This document shows, piece after piece, positions 16,980-26,251 of a stretch of 64,000 bases of DNA. The translations under genes were made by a program, and so were the position numbers. A model generated the notes under the pieces. It ran no database searches. It saw nothing but the letters and a program-made list of their open reading frames with translations, and was not told the origin of the DNA. The stretch comes from Desulfuromonas sp. (lineage in GTDB: Bacteria > Desulfobacterota > Desulfuromonadia > Desulfuromonadales > Geothermobacteraceae): the NCBI GenBank assembly GCA_002868905.1, contig PKUA01000076.1, positions 1 through 64,000 of the forward strand, read 5' to 3'. Positions within the stretch are counted from its first letter, which is position 1. Every line of letters begins with the position of its first letter.

Positions 16980-18071
16980 TCACTCAAGCAGATCCTCCAT
17001 TGCGGTTAGCAGACGACTGTTTTCTTCCCGGGTTCGTACCGCCACCCGCAGGAACCTCTCGGACAGCCCATCGAAGTTGCTGCAGTCCCGCACCAGGACT
17101 CCCCGGCGACGCAGGGATGCGGTTATTTGTACGGCGGAAGAGGCTGAGTCAGGCAACCGAAACAACAGGTAATTGGCGACCGAGGGGTAGACGTGACAGC
17201 CGAGACGTTCCAGGCCGGCCGCAAGTTCGGTTCGCCAAGCGGCAAGCGCAACCAGAGTCTCGTCACGATATTCTCCCGCCGTCAGACAGGCACGGGCCGC
17301 GGCAATCGCCGGGGTGCTCAAACGCCACGGTTCCCTGGCGGCCCTGATCGCCTTCATCCCCCGTGATGAGCCGGCCAGGTAGCCGATGCGCAGACCGGGG
17401 AGAGCATAGAACTTGGTCATGGAACGAAACACCCAGAGATGATGTTCCACCCCCACCCGGTCAATCACTGACAGGTCGGGGGCAAAATCGACAAACGCTT
17501 CGTCTACGACGACCTGGCACACACCCCGGCAGCCATCGACGACTTGCAGAACCGTCTCTCGCGGGATCCCGCTACCATGAGGGTTTCCCGGATTGGCAAA
17601 CAGTACCAGGTCAAAACCGTTGCCGGCGACGGCAACCAGACGATCGGGATCGACGGACTCACCGGGTGCGACCTTGAAGTTCTCGATGCTGCAGCCGACC
17701 TGGGTCAGGGCGGGCTGATACTCGCTGAAGGCGGGGGTCACCAACAGGGCTCGCCGTGGCCGCAGCACCCTGGGGACAAGGTAGATCAACTCGGTCGAAC
17801 CGGCCCCCGGGAGCAGGCACTCCTTGGGGAGTTGATGAAAGGCCGCCAGGTCGACCTGCAGGGAAGAAGCGTCAACCTCCGGGTAGTGCCCGCAGGCTTC
17901 GAGAGCCTCCGTGGCCGCGCTCATCGCCTGCGGCGGCGCGCCAAGCGGGTTGATGGAAGCTGAAAAATCGAGAATTGCCTCCGGCTTGATCCCGAGTTCG
18001 GTGGCGGCGGCAAAGACATCACCACCATGTTTTCTCTCATTCGACCGTTGCTCGCTCAGAATCTCTCCCAT
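16980..18071 (-). CDS. cobD: L-threonine-O-3-phosphate decarboxylase CobD
   Basis: 363 residues of the class I/II aminotransferase fold. The PLP lysine lies in FRSMTKFYALPGLRIGY, preceded by the cofactor-binding VVDEAFVDF and by FANPGNPHGSG. The N-terminal HGGDVFAAATELG and DFSASINPLG are typical of CobD. The enzyme makes (R)-1-amino-2-propanol phosphate, the linker between the corrin ring and the nucleotide loop, which CbiB attaches. AGGAGGG precedes the ATG. It follows cbiB after 24 bp in the same operon. Confidence 0.92.
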   Translation of the reverse strand: MGEILSEQRSNERKHGGDVFAAATELGIKPEAILDFSASINPLGAPPQAMSAATEALEACGHYPEVDASSLQVDLAAFHQLPKECLLPGAGSTELIYLVPRVLRPRRALLVTPAFSEYQPALTQVGCSIENFKVAPGESVDPDRLVAVAGNGFDLVLFANPGNPHGSGIPRETVLQVVDGCRGVCQVVVDEAFVDFAPDLSVIDRVGVEHHLWVFRSMTKFYALPGLRIGYLAGSSRGMKAIRAAREPWRLSTPAIAAARACLTAGEYRDETLVALAAWRTELAAGLERLGCHVYPSVANYLLFRLPDSASSAVQITASLRRRGVLVRDCSNFDGLSERFLRVAVRTREENSRLLTAMEDLLE

Positions 18072-18095
18072 TTTGGCGATTTCCCTCCTGAAACC

Positions 18096-19034
18096 TCAAT
18101 AACAGGGCCAGATCATCAGCAGGCCGAGCCCGAGTCCGAGCAGCGCGGTGGCGTACATCAACCGCACGGCAGCCCGATAACTCTTTATGGTGATGCGCCG
18201 GTCCGCATCGCCGAGGGTCGGTTTATCGACCCGCTCGCCGAAATAAATCGCCGGACCGCCGAGCTGGATACCTATGGCGCCCGCCGTGGCCGCTTCCGGG
18301 AATCCGGCATTCGGGCTGCTGGTCTTACGGGCGTCGCGCAGCATGATCTTGGCGGCGGCCCAGGGGTTGAGGCCGAGGGGGAACGACGCCAGGACCATCA
18401 GAATACCTGTGAGGCGGGCCGGCAGCAGGTTGACCAGATCGTCAAAGCGTGCCGAGGCCCACCCCATCTCCCGGTACTGGTCGTCAGTGTAACCGACCAT
18501 CGAATCGAGAGTATTCGCTGCCTTGTACAGCATCGCAAGCACCGGGCCACCAAGAAGCAGATAGAAAAGCGGACCGATCACTCCATCGGATGTGTTTTCG
18601 GCGACGGTCTCGATACAGGCCCGCAGGATCCCCTCTTCGTCAAGCTGGCTGGTCTCCCGACCGACAATGAGCGACAAAGCCCGCCGCGCCTCCTCGATCC
18701 GGCCCTGCTCCAGGAAACGGATGACCCGACGACTCTCCAGGTGCAGTGAGCGCAGGGCGAGAGTCGTATAACCGAGCCAGATGGTGGCCGCGTATCCGAC
18801 CCAGGGATGGATCGCCGCAGCGAACCAGAGCACCCCCAACGTCACCAACCCGGTCATGGTCAGGGTGCCGAGAGCCAACAGGACCCCGGCCAACCGACGA
18901 TTATTCAGCACACTCGCCAGCAACAGCTCGAGTCGCTTGATAAACCGCCCGATCCCGATCACCGGATGCGGCCAGCCGTGCGGATCGCCGAGTAGCAGGT
19001 CGAGCAGGAACGACGCCGGGGCCAGCCAGATCAT
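18096..19034 (-). CDS. cbiB: Adenosylcobinamide-phosphate synthase CbiB
   Basis: 312 residues, an integral membrane protein with about five helices. The family hallmarks are LLLGDPHGWPHPVIGIGRFI at the N-terminus, VAENTSDGVIGPLFY, NTLDSMVGY and GFPEAATAGAIGIQLGGP. It joins aminopropanol phosphate to adenosylcobyric acid at the membrane. Its ATG overlaps the stop of the upstream cbiH-cbiP gene (ATGA), and cobD follows. Confidence 0.95.
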   Translation of the reverse strand: MIWLAPASFLLDLLLGDPHGWPHPVIGIGRFIKRLELLLASVLNNRRLAGVLLALGTLTMTGLVTLGVLWFAAAIHPWVGYAATIWLGYTTLALRSLHLESRRVIRFLEQGRIEEARRALSLIVGRETSQLDEEGILRACIETVAENTSDGVIGPLFYLLLGGPVLAMLYKAANTLDSMVGYTDDQYREMGWASARFDDLVNLLPARLTGILMVLASFPLGLNPWAAAKIMLRDARKTSSPNAGFPEAATAGAIGIQLGGPAIYFGERVDKPTLGDADRRITIKSYRAAVRLMYATALLGLGLGLLMIWPCY

Positions 19035-21352
19035 GACACCACCTCGTCGAGCCCCGTCAGGCTGAACAGGCGAGGGAGGTCGAGATGGGCGGCCAGGTGA
19101 TCCGCCAGGCTGTCGAGTTCCACGTCGAGACTCTGTTCCTCTCCAATCACCGGAGCCAGACCCCGTCCTCTCCGAAGCCGGTTCAGCAGGGCATCACGAA
19201 CGTGCCGGTTCCGGAACAGGTCATGCAGGTAACTCCCCCAGACCCGCCCGTCCGGGCTGACCGCCCCGTCGGCCAGGTCGACCCCGGTCGTTCCCCGCCG
19301 TAACAGGAGGGCGAACGGCTGCGCAGATTCGCCACGCTCGGTCTCCCCCATGTGGATCTCGTAGCCGGAGACGGCCGAATTGTCAGGCAGCCCGGCCAAT
19401 CCCGCACCGGGTGCAAGGACACCTTCGACCTGGTGGGTCTGCTTCTGCGGCAGCATCACCGTCGTAACGTCGAGCAACCCCAGGCCGGCAAGCTGTCGAG
19501 CTTCCCCCTCGACTCCGTCCGGGTCGGCAATCTCGCGACCGAGCAGCTGGAAACCGCCGCAGATGCCGATGATCGTTCCGCCGGTTTCATAAAATTCATG
19601 AATGGCCGCATCAAAACCTCTTTCATCCAGCCATTGCCGATCCGCCAGGGTGCTCTTGGTCCCGGGGAGTATCAGTAAATCGAGATCGGCGATATCGGCG
19701 GCGTCCTCAACGTAGCAGAGTTCGACATCGGCCTCCCGTTCCAGCAGGTCGAAATCGCTGTAGTTGGAGATACGCGGCAGCCGAACCACGCCGACCCGCA
19801 GCCCTTCCCCCTGGGCCCGTTTAGCTTTATGTCGCAACGCCAGTGAATCCTCTTCCGGCAGCCGGAGCGACAACCAGGGGAGAACGCCGAGGACCGGGAT
19901 GCCGGTCCTCCGTTCCAACTCCTCGATTCCAGGCTGCAACAGGCTGGCATCGCCACGGAACTTGTTGATGATCACTCCGGCCAGCAGGCCCCTCTCCTCC
20001 GGTGTCAACAGCGCGATGGTGCCATAAATCGAGGCGAACACGCCGCCGCGGTCGATATCCGCGACCAGCAGCGCCCGGGCTCCGGCTGCGGCTGCGACCC
20101 TGAGGTTGGTGATGTCCTGCTCCCGCAGGTTGATCTCGGCGATACTGCCGGCCCCCTCCATGACCACGACCCGGTGCTCCCCGCGTAATTCCTTCAACGA
20201 CGTCATCACCGCCTGCCACGCCTGCGGTTTGTAGGCGTGATACTCGCGTACCGACATGTTGCCGACCGGTCGGCCGTGCAGGATCACCTGGGAACCCGTC
20301 TCCGAATTCGGCTTGAGCAGCACCGGATTCATGTGGACGCTCGGCTGCAGTCGACACGCTTCGGCCTGCAGCGCCTGAGCGCGTCCGATCTCCCCGCCAT
20401 CCGGCGTCACCGCCGAATTGAGCGCCATGTTCTGCGCCTTGAACGGTGCCACGTCAACCCCCTGCCGTCGCAACAGGCGACAGAGTCCGGCCGTAACCAG
20501 GCTCTTGCCGACATCGGAACCGGTCCCGCCGATGAACAGGGCGCCCCCCCCGGCATTGGATTCAGCGATGTTCTTCGAGGCGGGGCTGTCCTGATCCGAA
20601 CCACCCCTAACGGCCAGGTAACCCCGCGGGGTCACCATCCTCCCGAAATCATCGACAAAGGTCGTGGTGTTACCGATGATCACCATGGAGAACATGTCGA
20701 TCCGGCAGTCGGTAAAATTCGCCAGGGTCGAAACCTCGACCTCCTCCCCCGAACGCATGGCGTTCCGGACGATTCCAACCGGCGTATCGGCCCGACGATG
20801 ACTCAGCAAAATCTCGCGAGCGATTTCGACCTGGGTGACACGCCCCCTGCTCTTTGGATTGTATAGGGCGATGACAAAGTCGGCGCCTGCCGCCGCCTCC
20901 AGCCGCCGGGTGATGCTCGCCCACGGAGTCAGCAGGTCGGAGAGAGAGATGACGGCGAAATCGTGCATCAGGGGAGCGCCGAGCCTGGCGGCCGCGGCCT
21001 GGACCGCCGAGATCCCGGGGACGACCTCGACGTTCACCCCTTCCGGCCCTTCGACCTGCTGCAGTTCGAGGACCAGTCCGGCCATGCCGTAGATGCCGGC
21101 ATCCCCCGAGCAGACCAGCGCGACCGTCGCCCCGGCAGCGGCGCGCCGCAGCGCCTCGCGACAGCGCTCGGTTTCCTGGCGCATACCGGTGGAGAAGGTC
21201 TCCTTGCCGGAGAGCAGCTCCGGGATCAGTTCCAGGTAGGTTTTATAGCCACTGACCACATCCGCTCGCTCGATGGCGGAACGGGCCGCCGGCGTCAGGT
21301 ACGCCGTATCGCCCGGTCCCAGTCCGACGATGTACAGGGTTCCGCTGCTCAT
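19031..21352 (-). CDS. cbiH-cbiP: Fusion of precorrin-3B C17-methyltransferase (CbiH/CobJ) with cobyric acid synthase (CbiP/CobQ)
   Basis: 773 residues in one uninterrupted frame. Residues 1-248 are a SAM-dependent tetrapyrrole methylase: IVGLGPGDTAYLTPAA, CSGDAGIYGMAG, VPGISAVQAAAA, ALYNPKSRGR. A 20-residue polar linker (about 249-268) leads into a full cobyric acid synthase: P-loop GGTGSDVGKS, KAQNMALNS, EGAGSIAEINL, DIDRGGVFAS, and the glutaminase nucleophile in GICGGFQLLG. The two steps are far apart in the pathway: ring contraction at C17, and amidation of four side chains. It overlaps cbiG upstream and cbiB downstream by 4 bp each. Confidence 0.93.
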   Translation of the reverse strand: MSSGTLYIVGLGPGDTAYLTPAARSAIERADVVSGYKTYLELIPELLSGKETFSTGMRQETERCREALRRAAAGATVALVCSGDAGIYGMAGLVLELQQVEGPEGVNVEVVPGISAVQAAAARLGAPLMHDFAVISLSDLLTPWASITRRLEAAAGADFVIALYNPKSRGRVTQVEIAREILLSHRRADTPVGIVRNAMRSGEEVEVSTLANFTDCRIDMFSMVIIGNTTTFVDDFGRMVTPRGYLAVRGGSDQDSPASKNIAESNAGGGALFIGGTGSDVGKSLVTAGLCRLLRRQGVDVAPFKAQNMALNSAVTPDGGEIGRAQALQAEACRLQPSVHMNPVLLKPNSETGSQVILHGRPVGNMSVREYHAYKPQAWQAVMTSLKELRGEHRVVVMEGAGSIAEINLREQDITNLRVAAAAGARALLVADIDRGGVFASIYGTIALLTPEERGLLAGVIINKFRGDASLLQPGIEELERRTGIPVLGVLPWLSLRLPEEDSLALRHKAKRAQGEGLRVGVVRLPRISNYSDFDLLEREADVELCYVEDAADIADLDLLILPGTKSTLADRQWLDERGFDAAIHEFYETGGTIIGICGGFQLLGREIADPDGVEGEARQLAGLGLLDVTTVMLPQKQTHQVEGVLAPGAGLAGLPDNSAVSGYEIHMGETERGESAQPFALLLRRGTTGVDLADGAVSPDGRVWGSYLHDLFRNRHVRDALLNRLRRGRGLAPVIGEEQSLDVELDSLADHLAAHLDLPRLFSLTGLDEVVS

Positions 21353-22413
21353 GACTCGACCTTTTGCGCCACCGCCACGGTGACGTTGCCGAGTTTTCGT
21401 TTCGGCACCAGCAACGGACCGCTACCGGCCGCAAGCACGGCCGCCGGCTCGCAGACCCCCTTGGCGCCGACCGCGGCAAGCACATAAGGGGACGGGGTAC
21501 CGGGGACGTCAACCTCATTCAGATCGGCGCTGGAATAAAACACGATCGGGAGCTCCCGACCGGTCGCGAAGTCGAGCAGGCCGACCTCGTCCCGTTTGGC
21601 GTCGATACTCGCCACGGAACAGAGAGATGCCGTGCTGAGGCCCGCGTCCGTGAGCGTCACGTCAACCGCGCGGGCGATCTCGGCGGTGGAGGTGTCACGG
21701 TTACAGCCGATGCCGACCACCAGGTCACGCGGCCGCAGCGCGAGCCAGTGCGGCTCATCCTCCAGCCCCGGAATGTGGTCGCGACCGACCCAGACGATGC
21801 CGTGCGGTTGGCACTCCAGCGCCTCCTGTCGGCTCTGGCAGGTAACAACACGCCGGTTGTCGGCGTAATGCGTATCTATCATCCTCTCGGGATCGACCAG
21901 GGCGACCCGCTCCCCTTCGAGCAGCATCCGGTTGAGATGCTTGATGTGGGAGACCGGCTCGACCAGCAGACCCGCCGTGCGGGCCGCCTCGTCCCAGGCG
22001 CAGAGTTGGTTGACATCGGTCGCGGTCGTGATCACCGGGGTCGCGCCGAGGGCGTGGCCGATCTCCTCGGCCAAGCTGTTGGCGCCGCCGAGATGCCCCG
22101 ACAGCAGGGAGATGGCGAACTGGCCCGCCTCGTCGAGCACGACCACGGCCGGGTCGTGCTGTTTGCCTCTCAGGTGCTGAGCCAGCAGGCGCACGACGAT
22201 ACCGGTCGCCATGATACAAATCAGCCCCTCGAACTGTTCGAACAGGGTGGCGATCCGAACATTGAGCGGCTCCCGGTAATAGCGGCAGGCGTCATCGGTG
22301 CGGAATCTCTCCGGCAGCCAGACTTCGACCCCGGACAGAAGGGTTCCGAGACGCCGGGCGAGATCGGCCCCGTTGGGAGTGATGGCGAGAATGGCAAGAT
22401 TCATCGGGGACAT
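21349..22413 (-). CDS. cbiG: Cobalt-precorrin-5A hydrolase CbiG
   Basis: 354 residues. The N-terminal domain starts NLAILAITPNGADLARRL and contains IMATGIVVRLLA and LLSGHLGGANSLAEEI; the C-terminal domain has GIGCNRDTSTAEIARAV and ends VLAAGSGPLLVPKRKLGNVTVAVA. CbiG opens the delta-lactone ring of cobalt-precorrin-5A with loss of acetaldehyde, an anaerobic-pathway step. The start is chosen at ATG 22413; a second ATG at 22404 (MNLAIL) is equally good and longer frames would overlap cbiF. It overlaps the downstream cbiH-cbiP gene by 4 bp. Confidence 0.92.
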   Translation of the reverse strand: MSPMNLAILAITPNGADLARRLGTLLSGVEVWLPERFRTDDACRYYREPLNVRIATLFEQFEGLICIMATGIVVRLLAQHLRGKQHDPAVVVLDEAGQFAISLLSGHLGGANSLAEEIGHALGATPVITTATDVNQLCAWDEAARTAGLLVEPVSHIKHLNRMLLEGERVALVDPERMIDTHYADNRRVVTCQSRQEALECQPHGIVWVGRDHIPGLEDEPHWLALRPRDLVVGIGCNRDTSTAEIARAVDVTLTDAGLSTASLCSVASIDAKRDEVGLLDFATGRELPIVFYSSADLNEVDVPGTPSPYVLAAVGAKGVCEPAAVLAAGSGPLLVPKRKLGNVTVAVAQKVES

Positions 22414-22432
22414 GGACACGTGAGCAGGGGCC

Positions 22433-23224
22433 TCATTCCGGTTGACCTTCCCTGAAACCGTGGGTGAAATCGGCCGCATAGAGTCGGGACTTGTGCGACA
22501 CGCCACGATTCCGCGCGTTCAGGACCTCGCCGACCAGCACCAGCGCCTGGCGGGTGATCCCGGCGTCCGCCACCTTCTCCCTGATATCTTCGAGAGTTCC
22601 GAGCAGGCTCACCTCATCCGGCCAGCTTGCGCGGTAGACCACCGCGACCGGGGTCGCTTCGGTGAAGGCCCCACCGGCAAGCAGGTCGGGAATGACACGA
22701 TCCAGAAGGCCGACCGAGAGATAGAGGCAGAGGGTACCGCCATTGGCAGCCAGCCGCCGAAGCTGCTCACGTTCGGGCACCGGGGTCCGGCCGGCGGCGC
22801 GGGTCAGCACCAGGGTCTGCGACACCTCCGGCAGAGTCAACTCCTGGCAGAGAGATGCCGCAGCCGCGAACGCGGCCGTCACCCCGGGGATCACCAGGTA
22901 GGGAATCTGCTCCCGGTCAAGCACCTCCATCTGCTCCTGGATCGCCCCGTAGAGCCCCGGATCGCCGGTATGGAGGCGCACCACCCGCTTGCCGGCACGT
23001 ACAGCGGGGATCATGTTTTCCATCACCTGTTCGAGGGTCAGTGACGCCGAATCGATCGCCTCGGCCCCCTGTGGCAACTCGTCCAGCAGGGCCGGGTTGA
23101 CCAGGGAACCAGCGTAGACGACCAGATCGGCCATCTGTAATGCCTTCAACCCCTTGACCGTAATCAGCTCGGGATCGCCCGGCCCGGCACCAACGAACAG
23201 GATAGGATGGAGAATCGTCATCAT
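22433..23224 (-). CDS. cbiF: Cobalt-precorrin-4 C11-methyltransferase CbiF
   Basis: 263 residues of the SAM-dependent tetrapyrrole methylase family. The N-terminal FVGAGPGDPELITVKG, the LHTGDPGLYGAIQEQ loop and VIPGVTAAFAAAA are diagnostic, and LTRAAGRTPVPE matches the CbiF/CobM branch. It methylates C11 to give cobalt-precorrin-5A, the substrate of CbiG encoded next. It starts 7 bp after the cbiL stop. Confidence 0.93.
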   Translation of the reverse strand: MMTILHPILFVGAGPGDPELITVKGLKALQMADLVVYAGSLVNPALLDELPQGAEAIDSASLTLEQVMENMIPAVRAGKRVVRLHTGDPGLYGAIQEQMEVLDREQIPYLVIPGVTAAFAAAASLCQELTLPEVSQTLVLTRAAGRTPVPEREQLRRLAANGGTLCLYLSVGLLDRVIPDLLAGGAFTEATPVAVVYRASWPDEVSLLGTLEDIREKVADAGITRQALVLVGEVLNARNRGVSHKSRLYAADFTHGFREGQPE

Positions 23225-23231
23225 GGCAGCA

Positions 23232-23948
23232 TCACTTCTTCACGATAATCAGTGACAGGTAGTGCAGGTCGTCCTCATCTACCGCGTCGAGATTGTGCCA
23301 GATCGCCTCCTGCGGCAACCCGACCTGACGGACATAGACGGCCGACTGGAGCAAATCAAGTTCACGCAGCAACTCTTTCACCCGTCCGAACACCCGTGCG
23401 ACCTTCATCAACACCACAGTATCGAACTGTTCGAGGGTCTGGCGCAATCGACCATCCTCGAAGGTCGCCGGCAGGATGGCGACCCGTTCATCGGCGAGGG
23501 CGAGCGGCAAATCCGCTGCCGCGGCCGCAGCCTGAATCGACGAGAGCCCCGAAATCACCTCGACCCGGGCCTTCGGCATCTGTTCCAGCAGAAAACGTCG
23601 CAGGTAAAGAAAGGTACTGTAGAGGTAAGGATCCCCGAGGGTGACGAAAGCGACCCGACGGCCGCCGGCGAGCAGTTCGGCCACCTCTTGCGCCGCATCG
23701 CGCCAGAACTGTTCGAGTTCGGCCGGATCCTTGCGCATCGGGTAGAGCTGCTCGCGCAACTCCTGCCGCTCCGGGTCGAGATGCGGCGCGACGATTCCGG
23801 CTGCAACCGACCCCCCTTCCCGGCTCGCTTTCGGCGCCAGGATCACGTCGGCTCCCTGCAACGCCTTGACCGCTTTCAGGGTCAGAAGTTCGGGGTCACC
23901 GGGCCCGACACCGACCGCGACCAGGCTCCCTGCTCGTGTTCCGTCCAC
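23232..23948 (-). CDS. cbiL: Cobalt-precorrin-2 C20-methyltransferase CbiL
   Basis: 238 residues, tetrapyrrole methylase fold. VGVGPGDPELLTLKAVKAL opens the protein, followed by ILAPKASREGGSVA, TLGDPYLYSTFLYL and VISGLSSIQAAAA, which mark the CbiL/CobI group. It is the first methylation of the cobalt-containing ring. The ATG begins directly after the cbiET stop with no gap. It should act on the product of CbiX, encoded upstream in the operon. Confidence 0.93.
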   Translation of the reverse strand: MDGTRAGSLVAVGVGPGDPELLTLKAVKALQGADVILAPKASREGGSVAAGIVAPHLDPERQELREQLYPMRKDPAELEQFWRDAAQEVAELLAGGRRVAFVTLGDPYLYSTFLYLRRFLLEQMPKARVEVISGLSSIQAAAAAADLPLALADERVAILPATFEDGRLRQTLEQFDTVVLMKVARVFGRVKELLRELDLLQSAVYVRQVGLPQEAIWHNLDAVDEDDLHYLSLIIVKK

Positions 23949-25160
23949 TTACTGCTTGACCGCCGCGATGATATAGACCGGGTTGTAGGCCTCGAACATC
24001 TTGTAATCCGACAGCGGCCGGGTCCGGGAAATGTTCACCGTCGTCACCTCGACCTCGTAACCGGCATTGTCGAAAAACTCGGTCGCCGCGGTCAGGGTGT
24101 CGAGGGTGATGGCGTTGAGGACGATGCGTCCCTCGGCCGGCAGCCTTCGATCGGTAATCTCGAGAATTTCCCAGAGATGTCCGCCACTGCCGCCGATAAA
24201 AACCCGATCAGGGTCGGGGAGATCATCGAGGCACTCCGGGGCGTGCCCGTCGACCAGAGTGATGTTGCGGGCGTTGAACTTCTGCAGGTTCTGCTTGATG
24301 AATTCGCGGCACTCCGGGTTGCGCTCGATGGCGAGGATCTTGCCGTTCGGCAGCAGATGATCGGCCTCGATGCTGACCGAGCCGGAGCCGGCGCCGATAT
24401 CCCAAAGGGTCATGTCGTGCCTGAGGCGAAGCTTGGCAAGGGTAATGACCCGAACCTCCTCCTTGGTGATCAGCTTCTTCACCGTGGCGAAGTCTTCGTC
24501 CGGAATCCCGAGCCAGGAGCTCTGTCCCTCCCCGGCGGACTCGTACTGTTTGATCAGGATCAGAACGTTAAGCGGAGCGGCATCGATTTCCAGCAGGCCG
24601 CGCACATCGGTCTCGATAATCCGCTCCTGCTCGCCGCCGAGGCTTTCGCAGAGCCAGGCCGCGTAGCCGTCCCGTCCACGTTCCAGCAATTCTTTCGCAA
24701 TCGCCTTCGGGGTGTTGGTCTCATCGGTCAGGATCGCGGCCTTGTCGTTGGCAACGATCCGGTCGACCGCAGCCTTGACTCCCCGGCCGTGAGCCGAGAC
24801 AAACACCGCGTCGTCCCACGGCTCCTGGATCTTGGCAAAGGCATACTGCACCGAGCTGACGTTCGGGACGAACTCGAACTCCTCATCCGGCAGGTTGCGC
24901 AGCAGGTAGCGTCCGATACCGAAAAAGAGGGGATCGCCCGAGGCGAGGACGACGACCTGTCCCTGTTTTTTCTGTAACAGCGGCACCATCTCACCGAGGT
25001 TGCTGCCGATAGCAAACCGCTCCTTGTCGAATTCGGGAAAGAGGTCGAGCTGCCGTTCACCGCCGACCAGCAGGTCGGCCTGCTGAATCAACTCAAGCGC
25101 CCGCTGGCTGAACCCTTCCTGCCCTTCGACACCAGCACCAACCACGTAAATCATGTTCAT
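23949..25160 (-). CDS. cbiET: Fused cobalt-precorrin-7 C5-methyltransferase / C15-methyltransferase-decarboxylase CbiET
   Basis: 403 residues. The N-terminal half (1-205) is CbiE: VVGAGVEGQEGFSQRA, LASGDPLFFGIGRYL, VPNVSSVQYAFAK. The C-terminal half (about 215-403) is CbiT, a Rossmann methyltransferase with WDIGAGSGSVSIEA, the acidic AIERNPE and FIGGSGG. The fused form is common (CobL type). It methylates C5 and C15 and removes the acetate carboxyl from ring C. It starts 5 bp after the cbiD stop. Confidence 0.94.
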   Translation of the reverse strand: MNMIYVVGAGVEGQEGFSQRALELIQQADLLVGGERQLDLFPEFDKERFAIGSNLGEMVPLLQKKQGQVVVLASGDPLFFGIGRYLLRNLPDEEFEFVPNVSSVQYAFAKIQEPWDDAVFVSAHGRGVKAAVDRIVANDKAAILTDETNTPKAIAKELLERGRDGYAAWLCESLGGEQERIIETDVRGLLEIDAAPLNVLILIKQYESAGEGQSSWLGIPDEDFATVKKLITKEEVRVITLAKLRLRHDMTLWDIGAGSGSVSIEADHLLPNGKILAIERNPECREFIKQNLQKFNARNITLVDGHAPECLDDLPDPDRVFIGGSGGHLWEILEITDRRLPAEGRIVLNAITLDTLTAATEFFDNAGYEVEVTTVNISRTRPLSDYKMFEAYNPVYIIAAVKQ

Positions 25161-25165
25161 GCTCC

Positions 25166-26227
25166 TCAGTCTGGGCAGACGCCGAAGCGGCCTGCCGGTT
25201 TGCCATCATATCCAGCCAGAAGAATACCAACGGAGACACCCGGTGCCCATCCCGCCAGCACGGTCAACGCCTGGGCCGCCACCCGCCTGACCAGGGGGTG
25301 CTGCGGACCGTAGCGCAGGAACAGTTCCCGGGCCGTATGCGCCAACTCTAGCTGTTTAGCCTCGGCATGGTCAAGACCGGCGTCATGCCCCCAGGCAACC
25401 AATTGCTGCAAATCAAGGGTCGAATGCCTGACATGGGTCTGCCGATGACCGCAGGCGATCTTGACCAGCTTGGCGAACTGGGCCGCGACCAGCAGGTGGG
25501 GTAGCCCCTTGCGGTGACAGGCCTCGGCCGCGAAAGCGACGTGATCGCCCATCATGACAAACCCCTCCTCGGGAAGATCGAATTCCTGGAGCGCGACCCG
25601 TTCGCTGCTGCGTCCGGTGCTGCAAACCAGGGTGGTCAACCCGGCGGCGATGGCGACATCGATGGCGACCGCCATGGTGTCGGTCCAGGCCTGATGAGAA
25701 ATCGGCTTCACCACTCCGCTGGTGCCGAGAATCGACAACCCTCCCAGGATGCCGAGCCTGGCGTTAAGCGTCTGTTCCGCACGGGCTTCGCCGTCCGGGA
25801 TCGAAATCGTCACCTCAACCCCACCCTCAGGCAACACCTCCCGCACCGCGTCCGTAATCATGCGGCGCGGTACCGGATTGATCGCCGCCTCGCCGACCGG
25901 CACGGCCAGTCCCGGCTTGGTGACCCGCCCGACCCCGACACCGGCTCGGATATCGACACCGTCAGACGAAATTCGGCGGACCCTGGCGTGGACCTCGACG
26001 CCATGGGTCACGTCCGGATCGTCACCGGCGTCCTTGATCACGAAGGCCCGGGCCACCTCTCCCTCGATGTTTTCGGCGTGCAACTCAAATTCTGCGCAGA
26101 AACCGGCAGGCAGATCGATCTCCGCACAACCGGCCGGTTTCCCCTCGCGCAGCAAAAGGGCCGCCCCGCGCGCCGCGGCGGCGGCACAGGCACCGGTGGT
26201 GAATCCGTAGCGTAGCTTGCGGCTCAC
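25166..26227 (-). CDS. cbiD: Cobalt-precorrin-5B C1-methyltransferase CbiD
   Basis: 353 residues. The family-defining N-terminal YGFTTGACAAAAARGAALLL is followed by KDAGDDPDVTHG, INPVPRRMI, SILGTSGVVKPIS and MGDHVAFAAEAC, all characteristic of CbiD, which is unrelated to the other ring methylases. It methylates C1 in the anaerobic pathway and so confirms the oxygen-independent route. The start MSRKLRYG fits the family. Confidence 0.95.
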   Translation of the reverse strand: MSRKLRYGFTTGACAAAAARGAALLLREGKPAGCAEIDLPAGFCAEFELHAENIEGEVARAFVIKDAGDDPDVTHGVEVHARVRRISSDGVDIRAGVGVGRVTKPGLAVPVGEAAINPVPRRMITDAVREVLPEGGVEVTISIPDGEARAEQTLNARLGILGGLSILGTSGVVKPISHQAWTDTMAVAIDVAIAAGLTTLVCSTGRSSERVALQEFDLPEEGFVMMGDHVAFAAEACHRKGLPHLLVAAQFAKLVKIACGHRQTHVRHSTLDLQQLVAWGHDAGLDHAEAKQLELAHTARELFLRYGPQHPLVRRVAAQALTVLAGWAPGVSVGILLAGYDGKPAGRFGVCPD

Positions 26228-26251
26228 GCGCGAACCTTCCCCGGAACCGGT

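Noticed and set aside
23262-24977. Long open frame (571 codons) on the plus strand opposite cbiL and cbiET
   Set aside because: It lies antisense to well-supported cob genes, has no ribosome binding site and no recognisable sequence. High GC in third positions keeps the opposite frame open.
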